Positions 22,459 through 28,786 of a DNA stretch of 38,099 nt are shown one piece after another (positions within the stretch are counted from its first letter, which is position 1; each line of letters opens with the position of its first letter). The notes below the pieces were generated by a model, which had not been told where the DNA came from, ran no database searches, and saw nothing but the letters and a program-made list of their open reading frames with translations. Both the position numbers and the translations under genes were made by a program. This stretch comes from a virus. The stretch is from positions 1-38,099 of the IMG/VR virus record IMGVR_UViG_3300042507_004091. One strand, given 5' to 3'.

Positions 22459-22489
22459 CAGTGTTGCACTGTGTGCGCTATGTTGTCAA
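22459..22489 (-). promoter_or_regulatory. Promoter/operator of the small-gene operon (copy B)
   Basis: On the minus strand TTGACA (22484-22489) is followed 16 bases later by GCAACACTG (22459-22467), just upstream of the ATG at 22449. The same two elements with the same spacing occur before the replication operon (32493-32523). The downstream element here forms CAGTG-caa-CACTG, an inverted repeat suited to a dimeric repressor. No good TATAAT is present, so this may be a regulator-dependent promoter. Confidence 0.6.
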
Positions 22490-22509
22490 GCGTTGCAACA
22501 GTTGGAAAT

Positions 22510-22576
22510 GGGGTGGGTGGCGGAGAGGGGGGGCTAAATCTAAACCCACCCCCCCGTGGGGGTCCCCCCTACCCCC
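22510..22576. other. G/C-tract region with G-quadruplex and hairpin potential
   Basis: The plus strand has GGGGTGGGT (22510-22518), a later run of seven G, and then the complementary ACCCACCCC (22544-22552). The minus strand reads G5, G6, G7 and G3 runs between 22576 and 22545. Both strands can form G-quadruplexes, or the two G/C arms can pair in a long hairpin. It lies between the promoter at 22459 and the parS-like palindrome in the 220-bp gene-free gap, which holds no convincing reading frame. Confidence 0.5.
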
Positions 22577-22597
22577 GTCGTCCGTCAACGGTATCAA

Positions 22598-22613
22598 TGT
22601 TCCACGTGGAACA
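22598..22613. promoter_or_regulatory. parS: parS-like centromere site (perfect 16-bp palindrome)
   Basis: TGTTCCACGTGGAACA is a perfect palindrome and fits the bacterial parS consensus TGTTNCACGTGNAACA, the binding site of the chromosome-partition protein ParB. It lies in a gene-free gap between the small terminase and the small-gene operon. No ParA or ParB gene is present in this genome. It may recruit the host ParB for partition of a carried phage genome, titrate ParB, or be bound by an unrelated phage regulator. Confidence 0.7.
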
Positions 22614-22622
22614 ATGGTGCGT

Positions 22623-22632
22623 TAGCGTTAAC
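22623..22632. repeat. Copy of the TAGCGTTAAC motif shared with the origin region
   Basis: TAGCGTTAAC occurs here and again at 24777-24786. A related TATCGTTAACG lies at 24841-24851, and a further GTGCGTTAGC core is shared between 22617-22626 and the minus strand near 23165-23174. The copies lie in the non-coding parts flanking the plus-strand island, so they may be binding sites for a replication or regulatory protein. Confidence 0.35.
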
Positions 22633-22669
22633 GAGACCCAGTTCCATGCACAGTAAAGGTTATATTCAA

Positions 22670-23104
22670 TCACCTTTCCCGTTCAGCAACTGAGCTAAGT
22701 AGTTGGTGCGCAATTGTTAGCGTGGATCCACCTTTGCCGGTATGTTCCATGGATGCTCGTGCAACGTACCCGCGGGTGCGTTCAAGCAACCATGCAGACC
22801 CTTGCCACCCTTGCCCGGCCTCACGTACAGACCGTTGCAGCTGCAATTCACCCAACACCTGTGCGTTTTTGAGCTCCGTTGCAAAGTCAGGGTGGGCATC
22901 CAGCCACCTATGCCATTGGGTTTCGTTCCCGGCCGGGAATCCGCACAGGATAGCCACCTTGTCCATGGTCATTCCTAGCGCGGCCGCATCCAGCGCGTCT
23001 TTTTTTTGGGTGGCTGACAACACCTTAGACAGGGCCCCCAGTACACCCTTTGCGCGCTTCCTTCCTGACTTGGCTACAGCTGCAGGTTCCATGCTCCCCC
23101 CCAT
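22670..23104 (-). CDS. terS: Terminase small subunit-like protein
   Basis: About 144 residues from the ATG at 23104. A TTG at 23128 with an AGGA site is an alternative. Residues about 25-65 (KKDALDAAALGMTMDKVAIL) contain the helix-turn-helix found in small terminases, followed by a QWHRWLDAHPDFATEL pattern and the helical core EAGQGWQGSAWLLERTRGYV, where a Trp and LLER recur in this family. It would bind the packaging site and recruit the large subunit. It is transcribed alone from a divergent promoter region. Confidence 0.7.
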   Translation of the reverse strand: MGGSMEPAAVAKSGRKRAKGVLGALSKVLSATQKKDALDAAALGMTMDKVAILCGFPAGNETQWHRWLDAHPDFATELKNAQVLGELQLQRSVREAGQGWQGSAWLLERTRGYVARASMEHTGKGGSTLTIAHQLLSSVAERER

Positions 23105-23179
23105 ACCCAAAAAATTCCCCCTTGCCAAGTCTCGGTTCCTGACGTAGAACCTCTCCCGTCTTAGCTAACGCACTACACT

Positions 23180-23272
23180 ATGCTCAACAAAAACACTCTC
23201 GAAACCCTTGGTGCAATCCTCGTGATGCTTCTCGGAGCGGCCGCTCTATGGCTTGCGTTCGTGATCCTGTAA
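23180..23272 (+). CDS. Tiny single-pass membrane protein
   Basis: A 30-residue frame: a short N-terminus (MLNKNTLETL) and then a single hydrophobic helix (GAILVMLLGAAALWLAFVIL). It is the first gene of the plus-strand island, followed 18 bases later by another gene through the leader TAACCCTCAACC. A second tiny membrane protein closes the island (24637-24714). Very short frames can be chance, but both carry strong membrane helices and sit tightly in the gene order. Confidence 0.45.
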   Translation: MLNKNTLETLGAILVMLLGAAALWLAFVIL

Positions 23273-23290
23273 CCCTCAACCCCTAAGCCT

Positions 23291-23551
23291 ATGTATTACT
23301 CAATCCACACGAAGTTTCTTCCCTGCACCGACACCAAAGGCGCACGCATCCGCGCAACGATGGACCGGCATTCAATGACCATCCCTTACCCATACGAGCA
23401 CACCGGTGGACTCTGTCACCGCGCTGCCGCTGAAGCATTGCAGGCCAAACTGAGGACCACCCACGACACCGGCGGCTGGTATCCATGGGACCGGCCGTTC
23501 GTCTCCGGAGAGCTCCCGGACGGCTCTTGGTCCCACGTTTTCCTCGCTTAA
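23291..23551 (+). CDS. Small phage protein of the plus-strand island
   Basis: An 86-residue protein. The opening (MYYSIHTKFLPCTDTKGARI) and the middle (HRAAAEALQAKL) match a common family of small phage proteins whose members begin with a HTRFLPATNTRG-like stretch. Their role is unknown. The leader before the ATG is A/C-rich without a Shine-Dalgarno sequence. Confidence 0.65.
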   Translation: MYYSIHTKFLPCTDTKGARIRATMDRHSMTIPYPYEHTGGLCHRAAAEALQAKLRTTHDTGGWYPWDRPFVSGELPDGSWSHVFLA

Positions 23552-23569
23552 CCCTCAACCTACCACACA

Positions 23570-24265
23570 ATGAACGTCCACCTTACCCTAAAGTCCACCA
23601 ACGCAAAGACCGGACCGATTCCCGTCTCAACCTCCCCAAACTCAACCTGCCCTCCGGCTTGCCCCTTCCTCGGCGAAGGATGCTATGCTGACAATGGCCC
23701 GCTGAAAATCCACTGGTTGCAAGTCAGCAAGAGAACCCGCGGTGAACCTTGGAAGGTCTTCCTGTCCCGTGTCCGTAGCCTTCCGGAGTCTCAACTCTGG
23801 CGCCACAACCAAGCCGGGGACCTTCCCGGCGCCGGAAACCGGATTGACGCCGTCCGGCTGAACCAGTTGGCCAGTTCCAACAAGGGAAGGAAGGGCTTCA
23901 CCTATACCCACAAGCCTGTGATCCGGACCGAAGGCGTTCCTTCCAAAGTCGTCCAGGGCAATTTGCGGACAGTCAAAGCGGCCGTTGCCAAGGGCTTCAC
24001 GGTCAATCTGTCTGGGAACAACGTAGAGCATGCTGACCGCCTTGCCCGAACCGGCCTTCCGGTCGCGACAGTTGTCGCTCCTGGTGCTCCCGCTCGTTTC
24101 CTGACACCGGCCGGGAACAAGGTGGTCATTTGCCCCGCGCAGCGTTCGGAAACCACCACTTGCGCGACGTGCCGACTTTGTTCGCGAGCCGATAGGGGTT
24201 TCATGATCGGATTTTTACCCCACGGAACCGGAGCGAAGAAAGTCTCGGCCGTAGCCTGCCAGTAG
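23570..24265 (+). CDS. Cys-rich phage protein (DUF7227-like)
   Basis: A 231-residue protein. N-terminal cysteines form STCPPACPFLGEGCYA, which looks like a metal or Fe-S site. A central helical region follows (VVQGNLRTVKAAVAKGFTVN), and the C-terminus holds CPAQRSETTTCATCRLCSRA with four cysteines. The order matches an uncharacterised phage family annotated as DUF7227. The dense cysteines suggest iron-sulfur or radical chemistry, but no canonical CxxxCxxC SAM motif is seen. It is preceded by an AACCTACC leader instead of a Shine-Dalgarno sequence. Confidence 0.65.
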   Translation: MNVHLTLKSTNAKTGPIPVSTSPNSTCPPACPFLGEGCYADNGPLKIHWLQVSKRTRGEPWKVFLSRVRSLPESQLWRHNQAGDLPGAGNRIDAVRLNQLASSNKGRKGFTYTHKPVIRTEGVPSKVVQGNLRTVKAAVAKGFTVNLSGNNVEHADRLARTGLPVATVVAPGAPARFLTPAGNKVVICPAQRSETTTCATCRLCSRADRGFMIGFLPHGTGAKKVSAVACQ

Positions 24266-24273
24266 GTTCCCCG

Positions 24274-24307
24274 CCGTTCCCCCTTAGGAAACTAGGGGGG
24301 AAAACGG
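24274..24307 (+). other. Strong GNRA-capped hairpin between plus-strand genes
   Basis: CCCCCTTAG (24279-24287) and CTAGGGGGG (24292-24300) pair over 9 positions including one wobble around a GAAA tetraloop. The stem is extended by CCGTT (24274-24278) with the downstream AAAACGG. There is no U-tract after it on the plus strand. It lies between the Cys-rich gene and the next start at 24329 and may stabilise or divide the transcript. Confidence 0.5.
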
Positions 24308-24328
24308 GCAATCTATGCCCATCTACAT

Positions 24329-24637
24329 ATGCAAACACAAGAGAACCCACTACCTATCACCCTCAACACCCCTGAAGGCGTGATGCAACGCAAAATCACC
24401 CGTGATCTCCTCCGCTACCAGTGCGGGCGCCAAATGTGGTGCCCAGTGTGCGAAGGGCTGCTGGATATCCGGAGGGTGGCCAGTGTGGACCTCATGCGCG
24501 GTTCCGATATCGTGGCAACGCGAGCCTACTGCGACTCATGCTGGCGTGAACACGGGGAATCGCACATCCGCAGTGTGCTCGCCACCCCGGCTGGCGCTGG
24601 AATCACCATCACGCTCACGCTTGGAAAGGGCCTGTAA
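24329..24637 (+). CDS. Small zinc-finger-like protein
   Basis: A 102-residue protein. Residues about 32-75 hold CGRQMWCPVCEGLLDIRRV and later YCDSCWREHGE, a split four-Cys zinc site (CPVC ... CDSC). The C-terminus is strand-like (AGAGITITLTLGKGL). It could bind DNA. It ends with TAATG, overlapping the next tiny membrane gene by one base. The ATG follows the leader CATCTACAT. Confidence 0.6.
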   Translation: MQTQENPLPITLNTPEGVMQRKITRDLLRYQCGRQMWCPVCEGLLDIRRVASVDLMRGSDIVATRAYCDSCWREHGESHIRSVLATPAGAGITITLTLGKGL

Positions 24638-24714
24638 TGACACCCCTTCTAGACGGCATGCTCGCCATTGCCCTGATGTGGGTGCTTCTGTGGACTTGGC
24701 TTCTGCTCCCGTAG
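24637..24714 (+). CDS. Tiny membrane protein closing the plus-strand island
   Basis: A 25-residue frame: MTPLLDGM followed by a hydrophobic Trp/Leu-rich helix (LAIALMWVLLWTWLLLP). Its ATG overlaps the preceding stop (TAATG), suggesting coupling, and a terminator follows 19 bases later. Short holin-like or membrane regulatory peptides have this form. Function is unknown. Confidence 0.45.
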   Translation: MTPLLDGMLAIALMWVLLWTWLLLP

Positions 24715-24733
24715 CCTAGACCAACCCACCCCA

Positions 24734-24763
24734 CCCCACCCTAGCAAGGTGGGGCTTTTCTTT
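24734..24763 (+). terminator. Rho-independent terminator of the plus-strand island
   Basis: CCCCACC (24734-24740) pairs with GGTGGGG (24748-24754) around a 7-base loop, followed by CTTTTCTTT. Position and orientation fit the end of the 23180-24714 transcript. Confidence 0.8.
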
Positions 24764-24775
24764 GCCCAGATTCCG

Positions 24776-25354
24776 ATAGCGTTAACCTGTAGCCAGCCGA
24801 TACCCCTATCCTTTATCGTTACCGGTTAACGTTAAACCTTTATCGTTAACGCCCGGTACTCCATTGGAGTAGGCCACTCCCCCCCCCATGGGCTGGGCAA
24901 CCTACGAGGAATCCTCGTGAGTTCGATTCCCCATAGAGACTCTGAAAATTCGGGTGGCCCACTTCTGGTTCCGAACCCCCCATAGGCTTCCTGGAAATTC
25001 GGAAATCTGGAAATCCGTTTTAAGACCCCCATACCCCATTTCCGCTGTCATCTACCATCCCGCCCATCAAAACGCCTCCTAGGCCCCTTTCCGGCGCAGC
25101 AATCGCCATTCCCGCCCATGGACCCAACCCCATTCCTGCACCCGCCTGCACATGAGCAGCATACGACCTTACCTCCATATGCGGCATATGCAGCATAGAG
25201 GAGGGGAGCTCCGGGGCCTCCGCCGCTTGGCCTCAAAAGCCAAGAAGCAGGCGAGGGGGACCCCGGAGCAGCCTACTTATTAGGTAGGCGTTATTGCCTC
25301 CCTATTAGGGGAGGATAGGCACCTTCTCTAGGTATTTGTTGAGAGCGGTGCCTA
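24776..25354. other. Candidate replication origin / structured non-coding region
   Basis: This stretch contains no convincing gene. It holds TAGCGTTAAC (24777-24786), two copies of CCTTTATCGTTA (24810-24821, 24837-24848), three perfect 15-base palindromes with one-base centres (24857-24871, 24904-24918, 25176-25190) and a 25-bp imperfect direct repeat (24929-24953, 24978-25002). Four consecutive hairpins follow (25208-25354). It is the largest gene-free region, lies where transcription direction changes, and adjoins the primase-helicase gene across one plus-strand gene. These traits together suggest an origin. Confidence 0.5.
25208..25354 (+). other. Four consecutive stem-loops before a promoter
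   Basis: Hairpin 1 (25208-25269) pairs GCTCCGGGG with CCCCGGAGC and has inner stems CGCC/GGCG and CTTGGC/GCCAAG around CTCAAAA. Hairpin 2 (25271-25289) pairs GCCTAC with GTAGGC. Hairpin 3 (25297-25314) pairs CCTCCC with GGGAGG. Hairpin 4 (25316-25354) pairs TAGGCACC with GGTGCCTA and has an inner CTCT/AGAG stem. Loops 2 and 3 both carry TATTAG or a close variant. There is no U-tract. It could be single-strand origin structure, an RNA element or a protein-binding array. Confidence 0.55.
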
Positions 25355-25372
25355 CGACTCTCCAAAATTAGT

Positions 25373-25401
25373 TTGACCGTCTTCTCCTTTTCAACTATCG
25401 C
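25373..25401 (+). promoter_or_regulatory. Promoter of the coiled-coil gene
   Basis: TTGACC (25373-25378), a 17-base spacer, then TATCGC (25396-25401). The predicted transcript would start only a few bases before the ATG at 25411, giving an almost leaderless message. The -10 match is moderate. Confidence 0.45.
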
Positions 25402-25410
25402 TTACATCCT

Positions 25411-26037
25411 ATGGCCTACATCTACATCGACGGCAAGACTACCACACTGCGTGCTCAGTTCAGCAGCATGCCCCCAATGACCCATGATCCGAACCCGGAG
25501 GACTCCGATGTTCTGGCCCACATCATGGAAACCATGGATGTGCCCATGGAGGTGGCTCAGAAGGCGTTCAACTCCATGAGGAATCCCAGCAGCCGGGTTC
25601 TCATCTACGATCGCGTGCATGCTGCATGGCATGGCTGCGAATGGCTTCCTGATACGGAGAAGGACGCCGACCTGATGATGAACCGCAAGCTGGGGGAGAT
25701 TAAGAAGGACATCCAGCGCGACAAGACCTGGACCCGCAAGCGCGAGAAGGAGATCAAGAAGCTCAACGAGGACATGGACGAGATCTACGCCCGTGTGGAC
25801 GCGATCAATGCCACCCTGGCTGAATGGAAAAACCTCCTGCCAAGCCTCGAGAAGACTCTCGGTGGGCTACAGCAGGAGGTGAAGACGCTCAGCGATCTGA
25901 AGGCGGAAGTTGGTTCAAAGTACCGCTTCCTGATTGGCTCTGACGAGCTGCAGGACGAGCGCCTCGCCTTCCTCGAGAAGCGCCTTGGGATTGACTATCT
26001 TGCCGGAACACCAGCGGATTCCACTCAACCCAGTTGA
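25411..26037 (+). CDS. Coiled-coil protein of unknown function
   Basis: A 208-residue protein. The N-terminal 70 residues are a small globular region (MAYIYIDGKTTTLRAQFSSM). Residues about 85-190 form a strongly charged coiled coil (KKDIQRDKTWTRKREKEIKK, LAEWKNLLPSLEKTLGGLQQ). It is the only large plus-strand gene outside the island. Its 3' end overlaps the convergent primase-helicase gene by 149 bases. A structural or replication-associated role is possible. No domain is recognised. Confidence 0.65.
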   Translation: MAYIYIDGKTTTLRAQFSSMPPMTHDPNPEDSDVLAHIMETMDVPMEVAQKAFNSMRNPSSRVLIYDRVHAAWHGCEWLPDTEKDADLMMNRKLGEIKKDIQRDKTWTRKREKEIKKLNEDMDEIYARVDAINATLAEWKNLLPSLEKTLGGLQQEVKTLSDLKAEVGSKYRFLIGSDELQDERLAFLEKRLGIDYLAGTPADSTQPS

Positions 26038-27754
26038 TTCCCTCGGAGGAATGGGCAATGGGCAGTACAGCCCGTGGGAGGCGGCCGCCACGCTTACAGA
26101 ACGCGAGCCTGAACTTGCGTGGGGTGTGGTGGCCGACCTCCTGTATGACAGCGATCTCGCGAGCCCAGTTGGTCAGCTCGCTGGATCCGAAGCCTGAGTA
26201 GGCCAGCTCCATGAGGGTTGGCGGCTCCCCATCGCGTTCCTTGGCCGGCTTGGCGATGTGATGGATCCAGATCCAGCAGACTCCGGTGGACTGCAGGATG
26301 GGCTGGAGCTGGTTGCGTAGGAACAGAGAGACCGACTCTTGGTTCGATAGGTCCGATCCGAAGTAGGACAGGAGCGGGTCGCAGATGATCATGTCCAGCT
26401 TGGCCTTGATGATGAAGCGCCGGGCGTAGTCGAGGAATGCGGCGCCGGTGCGGACGGTCTCGGTCCGGAAGGATAGGTTGGCCCGCAGACGCTCGTGCTC
26501 CTCAGGGTTGAGTCCTAGACCCCGGGCGACACCCTGGAAGGCTTCTGCGAGATCACCGGTGTTGTTCTCGGCCTGCACGACGCCGATGCGTAGCGGTCGT
26601 TCGCCGCCGATGCCGAAGAAGTCGCGGCCGACTGCCCACTGCATGCAGAGCTGCATCAGGAGCGAGGACTTACCGATGCCGGATCCACCGGACAGGATCA
26701 TGGAGGAGCCGCGTGTCAGCCACCGGTTGCCGACGAGGTTGTCGGGATCGTTGGTGGGCGAGAAGGCGATGAGGTCATCGACCGAGACGGCGGTGTCGGT
26801 GTCGCCGGCCAGCTCGAGGTTCTGCTGCCACACCTCGAATGTCTCGGCTCCGACATGAGTGGCGAGCAGGCGTTGTCGTTCCCCGGATCGGTGGGCGCCG
26901 GGCAAGCGTGAGTAGCGTGATGGGTTCTTGTTCTTGGGATCGATGCCCTGGGCTGCGAGCGTGTTGTAGATGATGTCCCGACGCTCGTCCCACTGGGCGC
27001 GGTCGACGGCATCGACGCGGACCCATGCGTGGATGGACTTGCCGCCTGAATCGATCAGGACGGTGATGGGTAGGCCGGAGTCGACGAGGATCTTGCGCTG
27101 CTCTTCCTTGGCCGACGCATCCATCTCGACGAGCACATGTCGGTAGGAGGACACAGCCTTGTCAGCGCCCGAGTAGTCGTTGGCGATGAATGGATTGATG
27201 CGGACGAATGCGCCCATGCCGGCGGGGCTCAGGAGCGGAGAGTCTGGCCCACTGAACCGTTCGATCCACTGCTCGCGAGTCAGGAAAGAACCGGTGCTCT
27301 GAGGCTTGCCCTCGTCGGACACATCATTGCAGATGCAGACCACCTCATCCTGAACGAATGCCGCCTTTAGGAAGGCCACGAACTCCTCCCCGGGAATCTG
27401 AGGCTGGCTGGACTCAGTCATCAGCACAGGCGTCTTGCTCGGTAGCTTGTAGCGCGTGATGTCGACCTTGGCAGCCGGCGTGGACTCGTGCCCTGCGTTG
27501 AGCAGGTAGCCGCGTGGAAATCCGAACGGCTGCGTGGACGCCTGCTTCAGCTTGTGAGTGAGATCCCGCGAATGCCATGGTGGTTGGCAGGACCGGTTCC
27601 ATTCCTCGAGGAGATCGTAGGCGTCTCGGATATCGAGGCAGAATCCCCAGCACAGGCCGCGTGCAGCGGTGAAGGTCTGGTTGTGGCCACCTTGACCCGA
27701 GATGGCAGGAGGGAGCTTTGCGAGCCAGAGTCTGGCCCGCTCAATGGGTGTCAT
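25889..27754 (-). CDS. Primase-helicase (AEP-type primase with RepA/DnaB-like ATPase)
   Basis: A 621-residue protein. Residues 16-72 resemble the helical PriCT-type primase domain (ending WNRSCQPPWHSRDLTHKL). Residues about 205-290 fit an archaeo-eukaryotic primase core: a strand ending LVEMD, the SGGKSIHAWV motif and SRLPGAHR. A RecA-like ATPase follows with Walker A GGSGIGKS (356-363) and Walker B LDMIICDP (453-460), plus a WIHHIAKP segment. The C-terminus is a basic, low-complexity tail. A GGAGG site lies before the ATG. It would prime and unwind the phage genome and hand over to a host polymerase, since none is encoded. Confidence 0.8.
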   Translation of the reverse strand: MTPIERARLWLAKLPPAISGQGGHNQTFTAARGLCWGFCLDIRDAYDLLEEWNRSCQPPWHSRDLTHKLKQASTQPFGFPRGYLLNAGHESTPAAKVDITRYKLPSKTPVLMTESSQPQIPGEEFVAFLKAAFVQDEVVCICNDVSDEGKPQSTGSFLTREQWIERFSGPDSPLLSPAGMGAFVRINPFIANDYSGADKAVSSYRHVLVEMDASAKEEQRKILVDSGLPITVLIDSGGKSIHAWVRVDAVDRAQWDERRDIIYNTLAAQGIDPKNKNPSRYSRLPGAHRSGERQRLLATHVGAETFEVWQQNLELAGDTDTAVSVDDLIAFSPTNDPDNLVGNRWLTRGSSMILSGGSGIGKSSLLMQLCMQWAVGRDFFGIGGERPLRIGVVQAENNTGDLAEAFQGVARGLGLNPEEHERLRANLSFRTETVRTGAAFLDYARRFIIKAKLDMIICDPLLSYFGSDLSNQESVSLFLRNQLQPILQSTGVCWIWIHHIAKPAKERDGEPPTLMELAYSGFGSSELTNWAREIAVIQEVGHHTPRKFRLAFCKRGGRLPRAVLPIAHSSEGINWVEWNPLVFRQDSQSQGASRGRRGARPAARQSQSGSGTLNQLPPSDR

Positions 27755-27766
27755 GGCGGTTCCTCC

Positions 27767-27970
27767 TTACTCGACGAACCGAGTGAATGTCATCAAGAGG
27801 AAGTAGATGCCAAGGAGGCAGAGCCCGACGCCGAGTCCGAAGGACAGGACAAAGCGACGAGCTTCCTCTCTGAGCTGCACGAAATAGATCAGCACCCAGG
27901 ACACCGCGATGAGTGCGGATGCAAAGACGCCGAAGCCGTTGATGATTGCGAAGAATTCTTGTGAGGTCAT
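27767..27970 (-). CDS. Small two-pass membrane protein
   Basis: A 67-residue protein with hydrophobic helices at about residues 8-30 (INGFGVFASALIAVSWVLIY) and 42-62 (LSFGLGVGLCLLGIYFLLMT), joined by a charged loop LREEARR. It lies in the replication operon between the 44-residue gene and the primase-helicase. The leader carries CAACCTACATC. A superinfection or membrane-signalling role is possible. No family is recognised. Confidence 0.65.
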   Translation of the reverse strand: MTSQEFFAIINGFGVFASALIAVSWVLIYFVQLREEARRFVLSFGLGVGLCLLGIYFLLMTFTRFVE

Positions 27971-27988
27971 TGGATGTAGGTTGGTAGC

Positions 27989-28123
27989 CTAGTCTTTCTT
28001 GTTCTTGAAGTACTCGACCTGAAGCATGCGCTTGATGGCCTGCTTCTTGGATGGGTAAGTACCCATCTCCTTCTTGTGGGTCTTAGAAACGACGGTGTAA
28101 CCCTTTTTGGATTTCTTGATCAT
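27989..28123 (-). CDS. Small basic protein
   Basis: A 44-residue frame: MIKKSKKGYTVVSKTHKKEM and then GTYPSKKQAIKRMLQVEYFK. It is very basic. The pattern (a strand hairpin, a Tyr-Pro turn, then a helix ending QVEYFK) is one I recall in tiny phage proteins that probably fold like small nucleic-acid-binding domains. It overlaps the preceding gene by 41 bases. The frame is too short for standard gene-length cut-offs. Confidence 0.6.
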   Translation of the reverse strand: MIKKSKKGYTVVSKTHKKEMGTYPSKKQAIKRMLQVEYFKNKKD

Positions 28124-28334
28124 AGTGCTTCTTCAGGTCTGCGACGGTGAGCTTCTTCTGGTAACTCATCCAGCCGCGATCGATGGCCTTCTGGACAATG
28201 CTCTTTGCCTCGGCGAGTAGATCACTGTTGGACATGTGCAAGGTGCTCTTTTCAGTAGTTGTCATGGGACGAGGTTTCTTTGCCTCTTCGAGGCGATGTT
28301 TGTACCAAGCGGATTCTTTGCGGTCCCGTTTCAC
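28083..28334 (-). CDS. Small basic helical protein after the resolvase
   Basis: An 83-residue protein starting at GTG, which overlaps the resolvase stop (GTGA at 28331-28334). Later ATG codons (MTTTEKST at 28265) are an alternative. It is Lys/Arg-rich and helical (HRLEEAKKPRPM, LLAEAKSIVQKAIDRGWM). It could bind DNA or assist the resolvase. The family is not recognised. Confidence 0.55.
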   Translation of the reverse strand: MKRDRKESAWYKHRLEEAKKPRPMTTTEKSTLHMSNSDLLAEAKSIVQKAIDRGWMSYQKKLTVADLKKHYDQEIQKGLHRRF

Positions 28335-28786
28335 TTCTGATTTTGCCTTGCGTAACTCAAGAGCAGCAGCGCGTCTGCGTTTTGCAAGGTGACATCGATC
28401 TGCGGGTACAGTTCCTGCGCTTTGTTTCTGAGCTTCCGCTTCCATTCAGGCTGCGTTGCACAGGACTTGCGACCACCGAGCCCGAGCGGCTCCTGCCACT
28501 TGACGGGAGGCACACGATGCAGGGAATAGCCGAGGGCTACAGCAGCGCCTTTGATGATGCCGAAGTTGTCGAACAGGACAGCGGTTGTGGAGGACGGGAT
28601 CGCTTTGCCAGCGAACTTCGGGATGTCCTCGATCCACAACTCCGAGACAGAGGTTTTGTTGAGAGACAGGAGCCTCACGATGTCGGTTAGGGTGTCCGGC
28701 ATGGAGTGTGTTGCGATCTCGTTGTCGATCAGGCAGGCGAAAGCGCCGGAGACGCCGGGGTCGCAGGCGATGATGGTCTTTTGCAT
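28331..28786 (-). CDS. RuvC-like Holliday junction resolvase
   Basis: A 151-residue protein starting MQKTIIACDPGVSGAF. The first strand with Asp9 (IIACDPGVSGA), Glu53 (LWIEDIPKF) and Asp138 (QNADALLLLSYA) match the RNase H-fold RuvC/poxvirus A22-type catalytic residues. It would cut branched DNA during recombination or before packaging. The start lies inside the helicase 3' end (58-base overlap). A longer upstream frame is not credible because its N-terminus is the antiphase of the helicase. It is flanked by recombination genes. Confidence 0.8.
   Translation of the reverse strand: MQKTIIACDPGVSGAFACLIDNEIATHSMPDTLTDIVRLLSLNKTSVSELWIEDIPKFAGKAIPSSTTAVLFDNFGIIKGAAVALGYSLHRVPPVKWQEPLGLGGRKSCATQPEWKRKLRNKAQELYPQIDVTLQNADALLLLSYARQNQK

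Noticed and set aside
22470-22656. Small plus-strand frame through the gap with the parS-like site
   Set aside because: It runs through G/C homopolymer tracts and regulatory elements, with no ribosome binding site and no recognisable domain.
24880-24960. tRNA-like sequence (GTGAGTTCGATT followed by CCCC) in the non-coding region
   Set aside because: The T-loop-like sequence is present, but the T-stem does not pair, no acceptor or anticodon stem can be drawn, and the flanking palindrome explains the structure better.
24832-25032. Minus-strand frame of 66 codons in the non-coding region
   Set aside because: The frame spans a direct repeat of 49-base period, which is not a multiple of three, so it is not a protein repeat. 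It lacks a ribosome binding site and covers palindromes and repeats.
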